Both the position numbers and the translations under genes were made by a program. Positions 33,994 to 42,643 of a DNA stretch of 64,000 nt are shown here, piece by piece. Below the pieces are notes generated by a model, which saw only the letters and a program-made list of their open reading frames with translations, did not search any database and was not told the DNA's origin. Position 1 is the stretch's first letter; the number at the start of each line of letters is the position of its first letter. The stretch spans positions 62,001-126,000 of the forward strand of contig CAWFQH010000003.1 in NCBI GenBank assembly GCA_963817945.1, written 5' to 3'. Source of the stretch: VRUE01 sp963817945. Lineage in GTDB: Bacteria; Actinomycetota; Thermoleophilia; Solirubrobacterales; 70-9.

Positions 33994-36459
33994 CTAGGAG
34001 TCGAACCCCTCTGGCAGGTCCTGTCGCTCACTCAGCAGCGGTGCGAAGAGATCGCCTTTTTCCTCGGTCCGGCCAAGCGCCGCGACGTGGTCGAATTCGA
34101 GCCGGCCGGCGTCCTCCGCGGCGAGCGCCGCCTCGACCTCCTCCCACTCCAGCGGCGTCGAGACCGTCGGCCGCTCCTTCGCCCGCAGCGAGTAGACGCA
34201 GACCGTCGTCTTGTGGGGGTCGTTCTGACTCCAGTCGACCAGCACTCGGCCGTCCCGCTTGCTCTTCGTCATCCGTGAGACGACGCGCTCGGGGAACTTC
34301 TGCTCGAGCGTCTCGGCGACCGCGCGGGCGAAGGGCTTGGTCTGCTCGTAGCCCACCTCGCCGCCGAGCGGCAGGTAGAGCTGCATGCCTTTCGAGCCCG
34401 ACGTCTTCGGATAGCTACTCAACCCCAGCCGCTCCAGCATGCCTTTGATCCAGACCGCAACCTGGGCACAGTCGACGATGTCCGCGGGGCCGCCGGGGTC
34501 GAGGTCGAAGACGACCGCGGTCGGTCGCTCCATGTCCTCGGCCAGCGAGAGCGAGGAATGCAGCTCGATGTCGGCGAGGTTGGCTGCCCAGACCAGGGTC
34601 GGCAGGTCGTTGACCAAGCAGTGGTCGATCTCTCCCCGGTGGCGCTCGCTCCAGATCTTCGCCGTCTCCACCCACTCGGGCCGATGGGCCGGGCAGCGTT
34701 TCTCGTAGAAGTGCCCGCCCTCGACGCCGTCGGGATAGCGCTTCAGGGTCAGCGGCCGGCCCCGCAGGTGCGGCAGCAGGACATCGGCGATGCGCGCGTA
34801 CCAGTCGATCAGCTCCCCCTTGGTAAAACCGGTGCTCGGATAGAGGACCTTGTCCAAGTTGGAGAGCTGCAGCGTCCTGCCGTCGATCGTCAGCTCGGCT
34901 TTCTTGCGCGGCCGCGGCGTCGCCGCCGCAGTCAGTGAGGCGCCACCATCGGTGTTGCCACCCGGCGCCGGGGCGGGCCGCTCGAGCCCGACGTCGCTCG
35001 CCGGCTTGTCGTCGCGCAGGCCCTTGAAGGAGCCGTGACGGACCATGCCTTCGGCCGTCAACTCGCGCAGCTCGATCTCGGCGACCAGCTCCGGCTCGAC
35101 GTAGCGGGCGCCTTTTTTCGGTCCCTTGCGCCCCGCGAAGGGGTTCGCTTTGCGCTCCAGCGGCGCCAGCCGCGCCTGCAGCGAGGTCAGGTCAGCCTCG
35201 CTGAAGCCGGTCCCCACCTTGCCCGCGTAGCGCAGCGCCTGCCCCTTGCCGTCGGGCTCGAAGACGCCGAGCAGCAGCGAGCCGATGCGGTTGCGGCGCC
35301 GCCCCTCGCCGGGCAGCCAGCCGCCGATCACGAACTCCTGCCGCCCGGTGTTCTTCACCTTCAGCCAAGCGCCCGTCCGCTTGCCCGGCGAGTAGAGGCT
35401 GTCGAGGCGCTTCAGCACGATCCCCTCCAGCCGCTGTTCCCGGCTTGCCTCCAGCAGCTCCTTTGCATGGCCCGCGGAGTAGGACGGCGTCTGCCAGCTC
35501 GGTCCGCTCAGCTCCAACTCCTCCAGCAGCTCGCGCCGGCGCCGATAAGGCTCGCCGGTCAGGTCGCGGCCGTCGAGATGAAGGAGGTCGAAGATTGCGT
35601 AGACCACCGGGTGGCTTTTCATGCGGCGGCGGACGACCGTCTCCTCGGTCTGGTGGATGCGCTGCTGCAGCCGCTCGAAGCTGGGCCGACCCTGCTCGTC
35701 GAAGGCAATGAGCTCCCCGTCGAGGACGGCGTCGCGGGCACCGAGCTGGCGCGAGAGGCGGCGCACCTCGGGGTACTGGGCGGTGATGTCGTTGAGGTTG
35801 CGGCTCTGCAGCTCGATCCGGCCCGGCCGGCAATAGGCGATCGCGCGCACGCCGTCCCACTTCACCTCGGTAGCCCAGCCCTCATCGCGAGCCGGTAGCT
35901 CGGAGAGGCGGGCAAGCATCGGCACGATCGCTTCCGGGAAGGCGTCGCGCGCCTCGGCCGGTGGGTCGATGCGGTGGATCATCCAATCCTTCTCGCTCTC
36001 CCCGGCGCGGAAGAGTGCGTAGCGACCGCTCAGCCGATTGCCGGCGAAGCTGAAGACGACTTTGCCCGGCTCCCACTTGTGGCACTCATAGGTGCCGCGG
36101 TCCCAGATCTTCACTGAGCCGGCGCCGTACTCCCCGGCCGGGATCTCCCCTTCGAACTCCATGTACTCGAGCGGGTGGTCCTCGGTGTGGACCGCCTTGC
36201 GGTTCTGGCCCGGGTCGTCGGGGATGCCGTTGGGAATCGCCCACGACACCGCGACCCCGGCGTGTTCGAGGCGCAGGTCCCAGTGCAGGCGGCGGGCGCT
36301 GTGCTCCTGGACCACAAAGCGCGGCGCTCCCTTCTTCCTGCCTCGCCGCCGGGGCGCCGGCTCGGGCGTCGTGCCGAAGTCCCGCTTGCCCTCGTATTCA
36401 GCGAGCTCGGCGGTCTTCGCGGCGGTGGAAGCGCTGGCTTTTTGCTTGCGGGGAGTCAT
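33994..36459 (-). CDS. ligD: ATP-dependent DNA ligase LigD (PE-LIG-POL)
   Basis: 821 aa non-homologous end-joining enzyme. Order: 3'-phosphoesterase (about 45-165; H53, H59, D61 in HSARRLHWDLRLE), ATP-dependent ligase (about 175-480; nucleophile K200 in EVKWDGV, DGELIAF, EGIVLKRL), linker (490-525), and primase-polymerase (about 525-800; D652 and D654 in FDLDPGG, SGSKGMQLYLP). This is the Pseudomonas-type order, not the mycobacterial POL-PE-LIG order. No ku gene is in the window. Its start overlaps the phosphoesterase stop by 4 nt. Confidence 0.96.
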   Translation of the reverse strand: MTPRKQKASASTAAKTAELAEYEGKRDFGTTPEPAPRRRGRKKGAPRFVVQEHSARRLHWDLRLEHAGVAVSWAIPNGIPDDPGQNRKAVHTEDHPLEYMEFEGEIPAGEYGAGSVKIWDRGTYECHKWEPGKVVFSFAGNRLSGRYALFRAGESEKDWMIHRIDPPAEARDAFPEAIVPMLARLSELPARDEGWATEVKWDGVRAIAYCRPGRIELQSRNLNDITAQYPEVRRLSRQLGARDAVLDGELIAFDEQGRPSFERLQQRIHQTEETVVRRRMKSHPVVYAIFDLLHLDGRDLTGEPYRRRRELLEELELSGPSWQTPSYSAGHAKELLEASREQRLEGIVLKRLDSLYSPGKRTGAWLKVKNTGRQEFVIGGWLPGEGRRRNRIGSLLLGVFEPDGKGQALRYAGKVGTGFSEADLTSLQARLAPLERKANPFAGRKGPKKGARYVEPELVAEIELRELTAEGMVRHGSFKGLRDDKPASDVGLERPAPAPGGNTDGGASLTAAATPRPRKKAELTIDGRTLQLSNLDKVLYPSTGFTKGELIDWYARIADVLLPHLRGRPLTLKRYPDGVEGGHFYEKRCPAHRPEWVETAKIWSERHRGEIDHCLVNDLPTLVWAANLADIELHSSLSLAEDMERPTAVVFDLDPGGPADIVDCAQVAVWIKGMLERLGLSSYPKTSGSKGMQLYLPLGGEVGYEQTKPFARAVAETLEQKFPERVVSRMTKSKRDGRVLVDWSQNDPHKTTVCVYSLRAKERPTVSTPLEWEEVEAALAAEDAGRLEFDHVAALGRTEEKGDLFAPLLSERQDLPEGFDS

Positions 36460-36956
36460 CCACCATCAGTTTCCTCCAGCCAGACGTGCTCAAACGCGAG
36501 ACCGCGGGCGTCGACGCTCAGCAATCCCAGCGAGCGTTGCGCGGCCCGTCGGCGCTCGGTCGGGCTGCCTGGGTTGAAGATCTGGAAGTTGCTCACCCGT
36601 TCGTGCAGCGGCATGTGGCTGTGTCCGAAGACGACCGCGTCGGCCTCGGGGAAGCGGGCGCGGAGGCGCTCGAGCCTCCCCCGCGTCGGGCCCGCGTCGT
36701 GGATCACGGCAACCGTCGACCCCCCCAGTTGCACCTCGCGGGTCGCTGGCAGCAGGCTCCGCAGCGCCGGCTCGTCGACGTTGCCGTGGACCGCGTGCAC
36801 GTTCGGGCAGAGCGTCTCGATCTCGCGCAGCGCCGGCAGGCGCACGAAGTCGCCGGCGTGAATCACCGCCTCGGCCTCGGCGATCAGCTCGAGGCAGCGG
36901 CGCGGCAGCCGGCGCCGACCCTTCGGCAGGTGCGTGTCGGCGATCACAACGATCAA
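36456..36956 (-). CDS. YfcE-type metallophosphoesterase
   Basis: 166 aa. Metal ligands are D7 and H9 (IADTHLPKG), D36 (IHAGDFV), N59 (VHGNVDE), H86 (VIHDAG) and H112/H114 (FGHSHMPL), the standard calcineurin-like set. Small members hydrolyse phosphodiesters such as 2',3'-cAMP or model substrates. TTG start at 36956. Its stop overlaps the ligD start, so the two are co-translated; a link to DNA-end processing is possible but inferred only from this. Confidence 0.92.
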   Translation of the reverse strand: MIVVIADTHLPKGRRRLPRRCLELIAEAEAVIHAGDFVRLPALREIETLCPNVHAVHGNVDEPALRSLLPATREVQLGGSTVAVIHDAGPTRGRLERLRARFPEADAVVFGHSHMPLHERVSNFQIFNPGSPTERRRAAQRSLGLLSVDARGLAFEHVWLEETDGG

Positions 36957-37011
36957 AGCCGACTAATCTACGCACTGTTTCTTCAACCACTTCCCGGGTA
37001 CGCAAATCCGT

Positions 37012-37857
37012 ATGAAGGGTGAGAGCGCGACGGCGGACGGGCACGGTGCGAGGCGGATCCTCGTAGTCGCCGATGAGGCCGTCGCCGGCGCCGAGCTTCG
37101 TGAGAGGCTCGTCGAGCACCTCGGCGACGGAACCGGCTCGGTGTTCGTCGTCGCTCCTGCCCTGGTCGACTCCGGCCTCAAGCACACCCTCGGCGATGTC
37201 GACGGGGCGATCGAGCCGGCCGAAGAGCGGTTGCGGCGGACGCTCGATGAGCTCCACGGTGCCGGCTTCGACGCGACCGGCGAGGTCGGCGACTCGGATC
37301 CGATGGTCGCGATTCAAGACGAGATCCAGAAGTTTCGCCCCGACCAGGTCTTGCTCGTCGCCCACGGCGCCGGCGACAGCGCCTTCGCCGAGCGCGGCCT
37401 GCTCGAACAGGCGCAGCGCGACCTTGACCTGCCAGTGGTCGAGCTCGTCGTCGATCGGGCGGAGCGGCCGCACGTGCTCGACGTCAGGGAGACCGACGGT
37501 GTCGCCGGCCGCAAGAAAGGCTGGCGCCCGTCAGGCAACTTCCCGCCGCTGAGGAAACGCGACATGGCCGGCATTTTTGTCGCGATCCTCGGCACGCTGC
37601 TCCTCGGCGCCCTTGCCGCCGACTGCGTCGGCGAGGCCAGCGGCCACGACTTCGAGGAGGGCCGTCTCGGTTTCGCCTGCGCCGCGACGATCCTCATCGC
37701 GATGTTCATGGCGCTGATCAACCTCGCCCACGTGGTCGGCCTCTTCCTCTTTCAGAGCGTCGGCTACGAGGGAATCTGGAACCGGTTTTTCGCCCGCCTC
37801 AGCCTCTTCGGCACCCCGACCGCCCTGGTCGCTGCCGTGCTTTTGCGGGTCTTCTAG
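37012..37857 (+). CDS. UspA-like domain fused to a membrane domain
   Basis: 281 aa. Residues 14-155 have the alpha/beta layout of universal stress proteins (RRILVVADEAVAGAELRERL, DQVLLVAHGAGDSAF, LPVVELVVD). Then three hydrophobic helices (about 184-204, 216-240, 262-279) with a Asp/Glu/His loop between helices 1 and 2. The fusion suggests a membrane-anchored cytosolic sensor or regulator. It starts 55 nt from the divergent phosphoesterase and is followed by a strong terminator. Confidence 0.8.
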   Translation: MKGESATADGHGARRILVVADEAVAGAELRERLVEHLGDGTGSVFVVAPALVDSGLKHTLGDVDGAIEPAEERLRRTLDELHGAGFDATGEVGDSDPMVAIQDEIQKFRPDQVLLVAHGAGDSAFAERGLLEQAQRDLDLPVVELVVDRAERPHVLDVRETDGVAGRKKGWRPSGNFPPLRKRDMAGIFVAILGTLLLGALAADCVGEASGHDFEEGRLGFACAATILIAMFMALINLAHVVGLFLFQSVGYEGIWNRFFARLSLFGTPTALVAAVLLRVF

Positions 37858-37867
37858 GCGCCCGATC

Positions 37868-37896
37868 GAAGCGCCTCGGTGGTTTCGAGGCGCTTC
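37868..37896 (+). terminator. Rho-independent-type terminator
   Basis: GAAGCGCCTCG (37868-37878) and CGAGGCGCTTC (37886-37896), a perfect 11-bp stem with a 7-nt loop and then TTAAC, directly after the USP-membrane gene. Confidence 0.85.
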
Positions 37897-38004
37897 TTAA
37901 CAGTTGAACATCGCCGTGAGGCGCCATCTGGCGACCATGCGTCGTTGCAGGGATTTCCGGTGCGCTCAAGCTTCGACCTGAGCTAGAGGGCCGCGAAAAC
38001 CTTA

Positions 38005-38022
38005 GAAATTGGCGCAAATTTC
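38005..38022. promoter_or_regulatory. AT-rich palindrome upstream of envelope gene
   Basis: GAAATT (38005-38010) and AATTTC (38017-38022) with a 6-nt centre lie in a locally AT-rich stretch just before the Ala/Pro-rich envelope gene. Candidate operator or part of the promoter; no protein can be assigned. Confidence 0.35.
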
Positions 38023-38030
38023 AACGAATA

Positions 38031-39290
38031 TTGGGTAGTCTGGGCCATGTGGGACCCCTTTCGTACCGGAACGGCGTACAGGCCCGGCACTTCGTGGCGG
38101 CCCTGGCAGTCGCTGTACTCGTCGCGATGAGCCTGGCGACGTCGGCGGCCGCGGAGCCGGACGACGCCGCGGCGGTGCCGGCGGCTGCGAGCGTTGCCGC
38201 CAGTGCAGAGACGGTCGAAACGGCCGCAGCCGAAACGGCTGCAGCGGTGACGTCCGCGACTGCCGAAGTGGCTCCGCCTGCCGAAGACACGACCCCGCTC
38301 CCTACCCCAGCCTCCGCTCCGGAGCCCAGCGCGCCTTCCCCTTCGGAGTCGAGTGCCGCTCCCGCTCCAGAGTCGAGCCCGACCCCCAAGTCGGTGCCCG
38401 CCCCGGAGTCGACTCCGCTCCGGGCGGCGAGCGCTGCCGCCGAGACCGTGACGGACGGGGTCACGAGCGCCGCGGAGTCGGCGATCCCCGCCTCTGCTTC
38501 CGGTCCCTCGCTTGCCGGTCCATCAGGACGGGAAGCCGCAGGGGCTGCCGGAGACGCTGCGGCTGACCTCGTTGACAAGGTCTCCGCTGGTGCCGCGCGC
38601 CAGGTTGATCGCGCCGGGGCAGAGCAGTCGGTCGTCCGGGACACGCTGCCTGAGCTGCCGACCGTTTCCGAGCTCACCGATCTGGCGGGCGTCTCCGAGA
38701 TCACCAACCTTCCGAGAGAGGTGCTTCCTGCGGCACTTGCGCCCCTGAGTGAGACGTTGACGGCGCTCGCGCCAGTGCGCGAGGCCTTGGCCGCGATGCA
38801 GGACGCGATAGTCCCCTCGTTGCCGGCAGGAGCGCAGCCTTCCCCGCCGTCGAACATGCTCCCCGCCTCGGGCGCGCCCCCTGCGGGCCTCGGCGGACCG
38901 GAGCTGCGGGCCCCCTTCGGGGCAGGACTCCTCGCTCCCGACGGAGAGGTGACGAGCAACCTGAGCGGGTCGGAGCGCGCCGTCCCGGCGCCCGCCGTGA
39001 CTCCCCTCCCCGGAGGCATCGCCGGGTCGTCTCCCGCGCCGTTCGCGGCCCCGGTGGCACCTTCGCTCGTTGGCGCTCATGGCACCGATCCTTCTCCCGC
39101 CGACCTGCCGTTGCCGCTCTCCTCTCCGAGCGTCGGCTTCGCGGGGTCCGGCGGCTCACTCTTCATTCCTCTCGCCGCGTTGCTTGCGTTGCTCGCGCTG
39201 GCCGCGCCGGCGACTTTCCGCAGGCGGATGGAGGTGCCGGGATTCCTGGCACCGATCCCGTTCGTCTGCGCGCTCGAGCGCCCTGGCTAG
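38031..39290 (+). CDS. Secreted Ala/Pro/Ser-rich envelope protein with C-terminal anchor
   Basis: 419 aa. Signal peptide (FVAALAVAVLVAMSLATSAAA), a long low-complexity Ala/Pro/Ser/Glu/Thr region (about 40-165), a more ordered central part with ELTDLAGVSEITNLPREVLP, then a C-terminal membrane helix (LFIPLAALLALLALAAP), RRR stop-transfer and a short tail ending in ERPG. It looks like a wall-spanning stalk anchored in the membrane. The start is uncertain (TTG 38031 or GTG 38049). It precedes the five-repeat secreted protein by 83 nt on the same strand and may act with it. Confidence 0.8.
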   Translation: MGSLGHVGPLSYRNGVQARHFVAALAVAVLVAMSLATSAAAEPDDAAAVPAAASVAASAETVETAAAETAAAVTSATAEVAPPAEDTTPLPTPASAPEPSAPSPSESSAAPAPESSPTPKSVPAPESTPLRAASAAAETVTDGVTSAAESAIPASASGPSLAGPSGREAAGAAGDAAADLVDKVSAGAARQVDRAGAEQSVVRDTLPELPTVSELTDLAGVSEITNLPREVLPAALAPLSETLTALAPVREALAAMQDAIVPSLPAGAQPSPPSNMLPASGAPPAGLGGPELRAPFGAGLLAPDGEVTSNLSGSERAVPAPAVTPLPGGIAGSSPAPFAAPVAPSLVGAHGTDPSPADLPLPLSSPSVGFAGSGGSLFIPLAALLALLALAAPATFRRRMEVPGFLAPIPFVCALERPG

Positions 39291-39373
39291 TTCCCGTCCG
39301 GGACCTAAACCAGGGCTGCGCCGGGAGCCCTTACTCCCCCGGCGGACTTCAACTCGAGTGAAAGGAAGTACCG

Positions 39374-41410
39374 ATGAAATTCCCCACGGCTGTTATCGCA
39401 GCCGCGGTCGCCCTGGCGATCGGAGCGGCGCCTTCCGCCGCCTCGGTCCCGCTGCCGGATCCTGTCTCCGGGCAGACCAACAGCAGCAGCGTCACCCAGG
39501 GCGACCCGACTGCAACGGGCGGCGATGCCGCCGCCACCGGCGGTGAAGGCGGCGACGCCAACACCGGCAACACGCAGATCGGGAACGGCAACGCGATTGC
39601 CATCTCGGTCGGCGGCGACGCCGACGCGGAGGGTGGCGACACCACCGCGGAGAGCGGCGATGCCTACGGTGGCGACGGTGGCGACGCGGAGGCCGAGGGC
39701 GGCGACGCCGACGCCTCCAACGACGCGGTCGTCGTCCAGTCCAACGAGTCCGAGGGCAGCGGCTCCTCCAAGAGCAACTGCTGTCAGAGCCACTCGACGA
39801 GCGACTCGCAGAGCAACGAGTCGAGCGTCCACCAGGGCAGCCCCAACGCCGAAGGCGGCAGCGCCGCTGCCACCGGCGGCGACGGTGGCGACGCCAACAC
39901 CGGCAACACGCAGAAGTACAACGGCAACGCCTACGCGAAGTCGGAGCCCCAGGAGCAGAAGGAGAGCAACTCCTGCGGCTGTGAGCGCCACGGCAAGAGT
40001 CACGGCCACAGTAACGACGCCGATGCCGAGGGTGGAGACACCACGGCCCGCAGCGGTGACGCAACCGGAGGCGACGGCGGCGACGCCGAGGCCGAGGGTG
40101 GCGACGCCGAGGCGGAGAACGACGCAGTGGTCGTGCAGTCCAACGAGTCGGAGGATTCCCGCCACTCGTCGCACGGATCCCGCCATTCCTCCTACGAGGA
40201 CTGCGGGTGCAAGAGCAGCTCGGCGAGCTCCGGCCCGCAGAGCAACCGCTCGGACGTGAAGCAAGGCGACCCCAGCGCAACCGGCGGCAGCGCTGCTGCC
40301 ACCGGCGGCAAGGGCGGCGACGCCAACACCGGCAACACCCAGATCGGGAACGGCAACGCGATTGCCATCTCGGTCGGCGGTGACGCCGATGCCGAGGGTG
40401 GAGACACCACGGCGCGCAGCGGTGACGCGACCGGAGGCGACGGCGGCGACGCCAAGGCCGAGGGTGGCGACGCCGAGGCGGAGAACGACGCAGTAGTCGT
40501 TCAGTCCAACGAGTCCGAGGGCTCCCGCCGCTCCTCGCACGGGGACTGCGGGTGCCAGAACCGGCACTCGATAAACGGTTCAGGCTCCTCACAGAGCAAC
40601 GAGTCCAAAGTCGAGCAGGGCAGCCCGCAGGCCGAAGGCGGCAGCGCCGCGGCCACGGGCGGTGACGGCGGCGACGCCAACACCGGCAACACGCAGATCG
40701 GGAACGGCAACGCCTACGCGAGGTCGAAGCCCGAGGAGCGGAAAGTGCCTGTCCTCAACGGGCAGCACAGCTCCTGCGGCTGTGATGGCTACGACAAGCA
40801 CAGGGGCAGCAACGACGCCGACGCCAAGGGTGGAGACACCACGGCACGCAGCGGCGACGCAACCGGAGGAACAGGCGGCGACGCCGAGGCCGAGGGTGGC
40901 GACGCCGAGGCGGAGAACGACGCGGTTGTCGTTCAGTCCAACGAGTCCGAGGGCTCTCGTCGTTCCTCGCACGGGGACTGCGGGTGCCAGAACAGGCACT
41001 CGATAAACGACTCCGGCTCGGGCTCCTCACAGAGCAACGCGTCGGATGTGAAACAGGGCGACCCCAGCGCAACCGGCGGCAGCGCAGCTGCCACCGGCGG
41101 CGATGGCGGCGACGCCAACACGGGCAACACCCAGAAGTACAACGGCAACGCCTACGCGAAGTCGGAGCCCGAGGAGCGGAAACCCCCGGTCCTCGGCAAG
41201 CACAGCTCCTGCGGCTGTGACGGCTACGACAAGGGCAGGAGCCACAGCAACGACGCCGACGCCGACGGTGGCGACACCACGGCCCACAGCGGCGACGCAA
41301 CCGGAGGCGACGGCGGCGACGCCGAGGCCGAGGGTGGCGACGCCGAGGCATCGAACGAGGTGAAGGTGATCCAGGTCAACGAGAGCGAGTTGAAGAAGTC
41401 GCTCTGGTAG
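39374..41410 (+). CDS. Secreted five-repeat Asn/Gly/Asp/Ala-rich protein with CGC motifs
   Basis: 678 aa, signal peptide then five repeats of about 110-145 residues (starting near residues 35, 146, 289, 408 and 554). Each repeat reads V-x-Q-G-(D/S)-P-x-A-x-G-G, AAATGGxGGDANTGNTQ, NGNA, then a spacer, GGDTTxxSGDATGGDGGDAEAEGGDAEA and NDAVVVQSNES. Repeats 1 and 3 lack the spacer; 2, 4 and 5 carry a charged insert with CGC(E/D). Extra NCC or DCGC motifs lie in the joints. Regular Gln/Asn/Gly/Ala spacing suggests a beta-solenoid or amyloid-type surface protein. AAAGGAAG precedes the ATG. No family recognised; a terminator follows. Confidence 0.85.
   Translation: MKFPTAVIAAAVALAIGAAPSAASVPLPDPVSGQTNSSSVTQGDPTATGGDAAATGGEGGDANTGNTQIGNGNAIAISVGGDADAEGGDTTAESGDAYGGDGGDAEAEGGDADASNDAVVVQSNESEGSGSSKSNCCQSHSTSDSQSNESSVHQGSPNAEGGSAAATGGDGGDANTGNTQKYNGNAYAKSEPQEQKESNSCGCERHGKSHGHSNDADAEGGDTTARSGDATGGDGGDAEAEGGDAEAENDAVVVQSNESEDSRHSSHGSRHSSYEDCGCKSSSASSGPQSNRSDVKQGDPSATGGSAAATGGKGGDANTGNTQIGNGNAIAISVGGDADAEGGDTTARSGDATGGDGGDAKAEGGDAEAENDAVVVQSNESEGSRRSSHGDCGCQNRHSINGSGSSQSNESKVEQGSPQAEGGSAAATGGDGGDANTGNTQIGNGNAYARSKPEERKVPVLNGQHSSCGCDGYDKHRGSNDADAKGGDTTARSGDATGGTGGDAEAEGGDAEAENDAVVVQSNESEGSRRSSHGDCGCQNRHSINDSGSGSSQSNASDVKQGDPSATGGSAAATGGDGGDANTGNTQKYNGNAYAKSEPEERKPPVLGKHSSCGCDGYDKGRSHSNDADADGGDTTAHSGDATGGDGGDAEAEGGDAEASNEVKVIQVNESELKKSLW
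39479..41390 (+). repeat. Five in-frame coding repeats
   Basis: Units begin near 39479, 39813, 40241, 40597 and 41035 (lengths about 334, 428, 356, 438 and 355 nt). They keep strong nucleotide similarity; for example the stretches around 40540-40577 and 40977-41010 are nearly identical. Two unit types (with and without the CGC insert) alternate A-B-A-B-B, which suggests duplication of an A-B pair. Such repeats recombine easily. Confidence 0.85.
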
Positions 41411-41423
41411 GCGCAGCACCTAG

Positions 41424-41472
41424 CTGACCGCAAGCGGGTCCCGGCGGCATTGCCGCCGGGACCCTCGGTCAG
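41424..41472. terminator. Two-tier hairpin between convergent genes
   Basis: Inner stem GGGTCCCGGCGGC (41436-41448) with GCCGCCGGGACCC (41452-41464), 13 bp and a 3-nt loop; outer stem CTGACCG (41424-41430) with CGGTCAG (41466-41472). It ends the repeat-protein transcript and overlaps the stop of the minus-strand LigD-type polymerase, so it may serve both directions. Confidence 0.8.
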
Positions 41473-42611
41473 TCGTCTTCGAACTCCTCCACGTGGCCCT
41501 GGCCGGTGCGGGGCTTGGACCCGAAGCCCTGCTGCATTCCGCCCGTGCGTACGCCGGGTGGCGGGTCGCCAGGCTGGGGGTCGCCGGCGCGGCCGCGCTG
41601 CTTGGGCCGGTCGCGATCGCGGCTGGGCTGGACTCGCTTCGGCTCGCCCTTTTGCTTTGGGAAGTGGGGCGGCCAGGGCGCGTCGCCGAGACCTTCCTCT
41701 TCGTCGCGCTTGGCCAGGTCGAGCAAGGAGTCGAGAGAGCCGGGCCGCTCGTCGATGTCGGCCGCGGGGTCCCCGTTCGCCGCGAGCCGGTCGGGCACGG
41801 TGTCGAGCCGCAGTTCCGCCGGCTCGGCATCGGGCACCTCCTCCCAGCGCAGCGCGCAGGAGACACGGGCGTCGGGGGTCGGGCGCACCGACCAGCAGGA
41901 GGCGACGGTACGGTCGCGAGCGTTCTGGTTGTAGTCGACGAAGACGCCGTGGCGTTCCTCCTTCCACCACTTCGTCGTCGCCAGGTCGGGCGCGCGGCGC
42001 TCGACCTCGCGCGCCAGCGCCAGGGCGGCGCGGCGGACCTCGAGGAAGTCCCAGCGCGGCCCGATCCGCACGTTGATGTGGATCCCCTTCGAGCCGGAGG
42101 TCTTCGGGTAGCCGCGCAGGCCGTGGTGGTCGAGCACCTCGCGGACGACCAGGGCGGTGCGGCGGACATCGTCCCAGCCGATGCCCTCGGTGGGGTCGAG
42201 GTCGACCCGCAGCTCGTCGGGACGGTCGAGGTCAGCGCGCCGCGCCGGCCAGGGGTTGAAATCGATCACGCCGAGATTGACGGCCCAGGCCAGGTGGGCG
42301 GCGTCGTTGGCGACCAGCTCCTCAGCCGTGCGGCCGGAGGCGAAGGAGACGGACGCGGTCTGCAGCCACTCGGGGATGTTCTTCGGCACTCGCTTCTGCC
42401 AAATCGGCTCCTCCATGATTCCGTTGACGAAGCGCTTCATCACGGTCGGGCGCTCGCGCAGGTGGACGAGTGCGGACTCGGCCACCGCCAGGTAGTACTC
42501 GACGATGTCGAGCTTGGTCCAGCCCGGCTTCGGGAAGTAGACCTTGGCCGGGTTGGAGAGCCGGACCTCACGGCCGGCGACCTCGAGCATCGTGTACTCG
42601 CTCTTGGTCAT
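41469..42611 (-). CDS. Stand-alone LigD-type primase-polymerase
   Basis: 380 aa. Archaeo-eukaryotic primase-like polymerase homologous to the POL domain of LigD: REVRLSNPAKVYFPKPG, LKxx-type VMKRFVNGI, ELRVDLDPTEG (two catalytic Asp) and YPKTSGSKGIHINVRI. About 80 residues of Gln/Arg/Gly/Pro-rich tail follow. Such proteins fill or extend ends in repair and can act with a separate ligase. A second POL module is in ligD 5 kb away. Start at ATG 42611, weak ribosome binding site; the next ATG is at codon 8. Confidence 0.93.
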   Translation of the reverse strand: MTKSEYTMLEVAGREVRLSNPAKVYFPKPGWTKLDIVEYYLAVAESALVHLRERPTVMKRFVNGIMEEPIWQKRVPKNIPEWLQTASVSFASGRTAEELVANDAAHLAWAVNLGVIDFNPWPARRADLDRPDELRVDLDPTEGIGWDDVRRTALVVREVLDHHGLRGYPKTSGSKGIHINVRIGPRWDFLEVRRAALALAREVERRAPDLATTKWWKEERHGVFVDYNQNARDRTVASCWSVRPTPDARVSCALRWEEVPDAEPAELRLDTVPDRLAANGDPAADIDERPGSLDSLLDLAKRDEEEGLGDAPWPPHFPKQKGEPKRVQPSRDRDRPKQRGRAGDPQPGDPPPGVRTGGMQQGFGSKPRTGQGHVEEFEDD

Positions 42612-42643
42612 CGCCGCTTGAGGGTAGCCCGAGCGGCTGGCCC

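Noticed and set aside
34000..34030. tRNA-like T-arm string near the ligD stop (GGAGTCGAACCCCT)
   Set aside because: No acceptor or anticodon stem can be formed around it and it lies in coding sequence.
39305..41400. Long open frames on the opposite strand and other forward frames of the repeat gene
   Set aside because: They are by-products of the GC-rich repeats; only the forward frame starting at 39374 has a signal peptide, a ribosome binding site and conserved repeat protein sequence.
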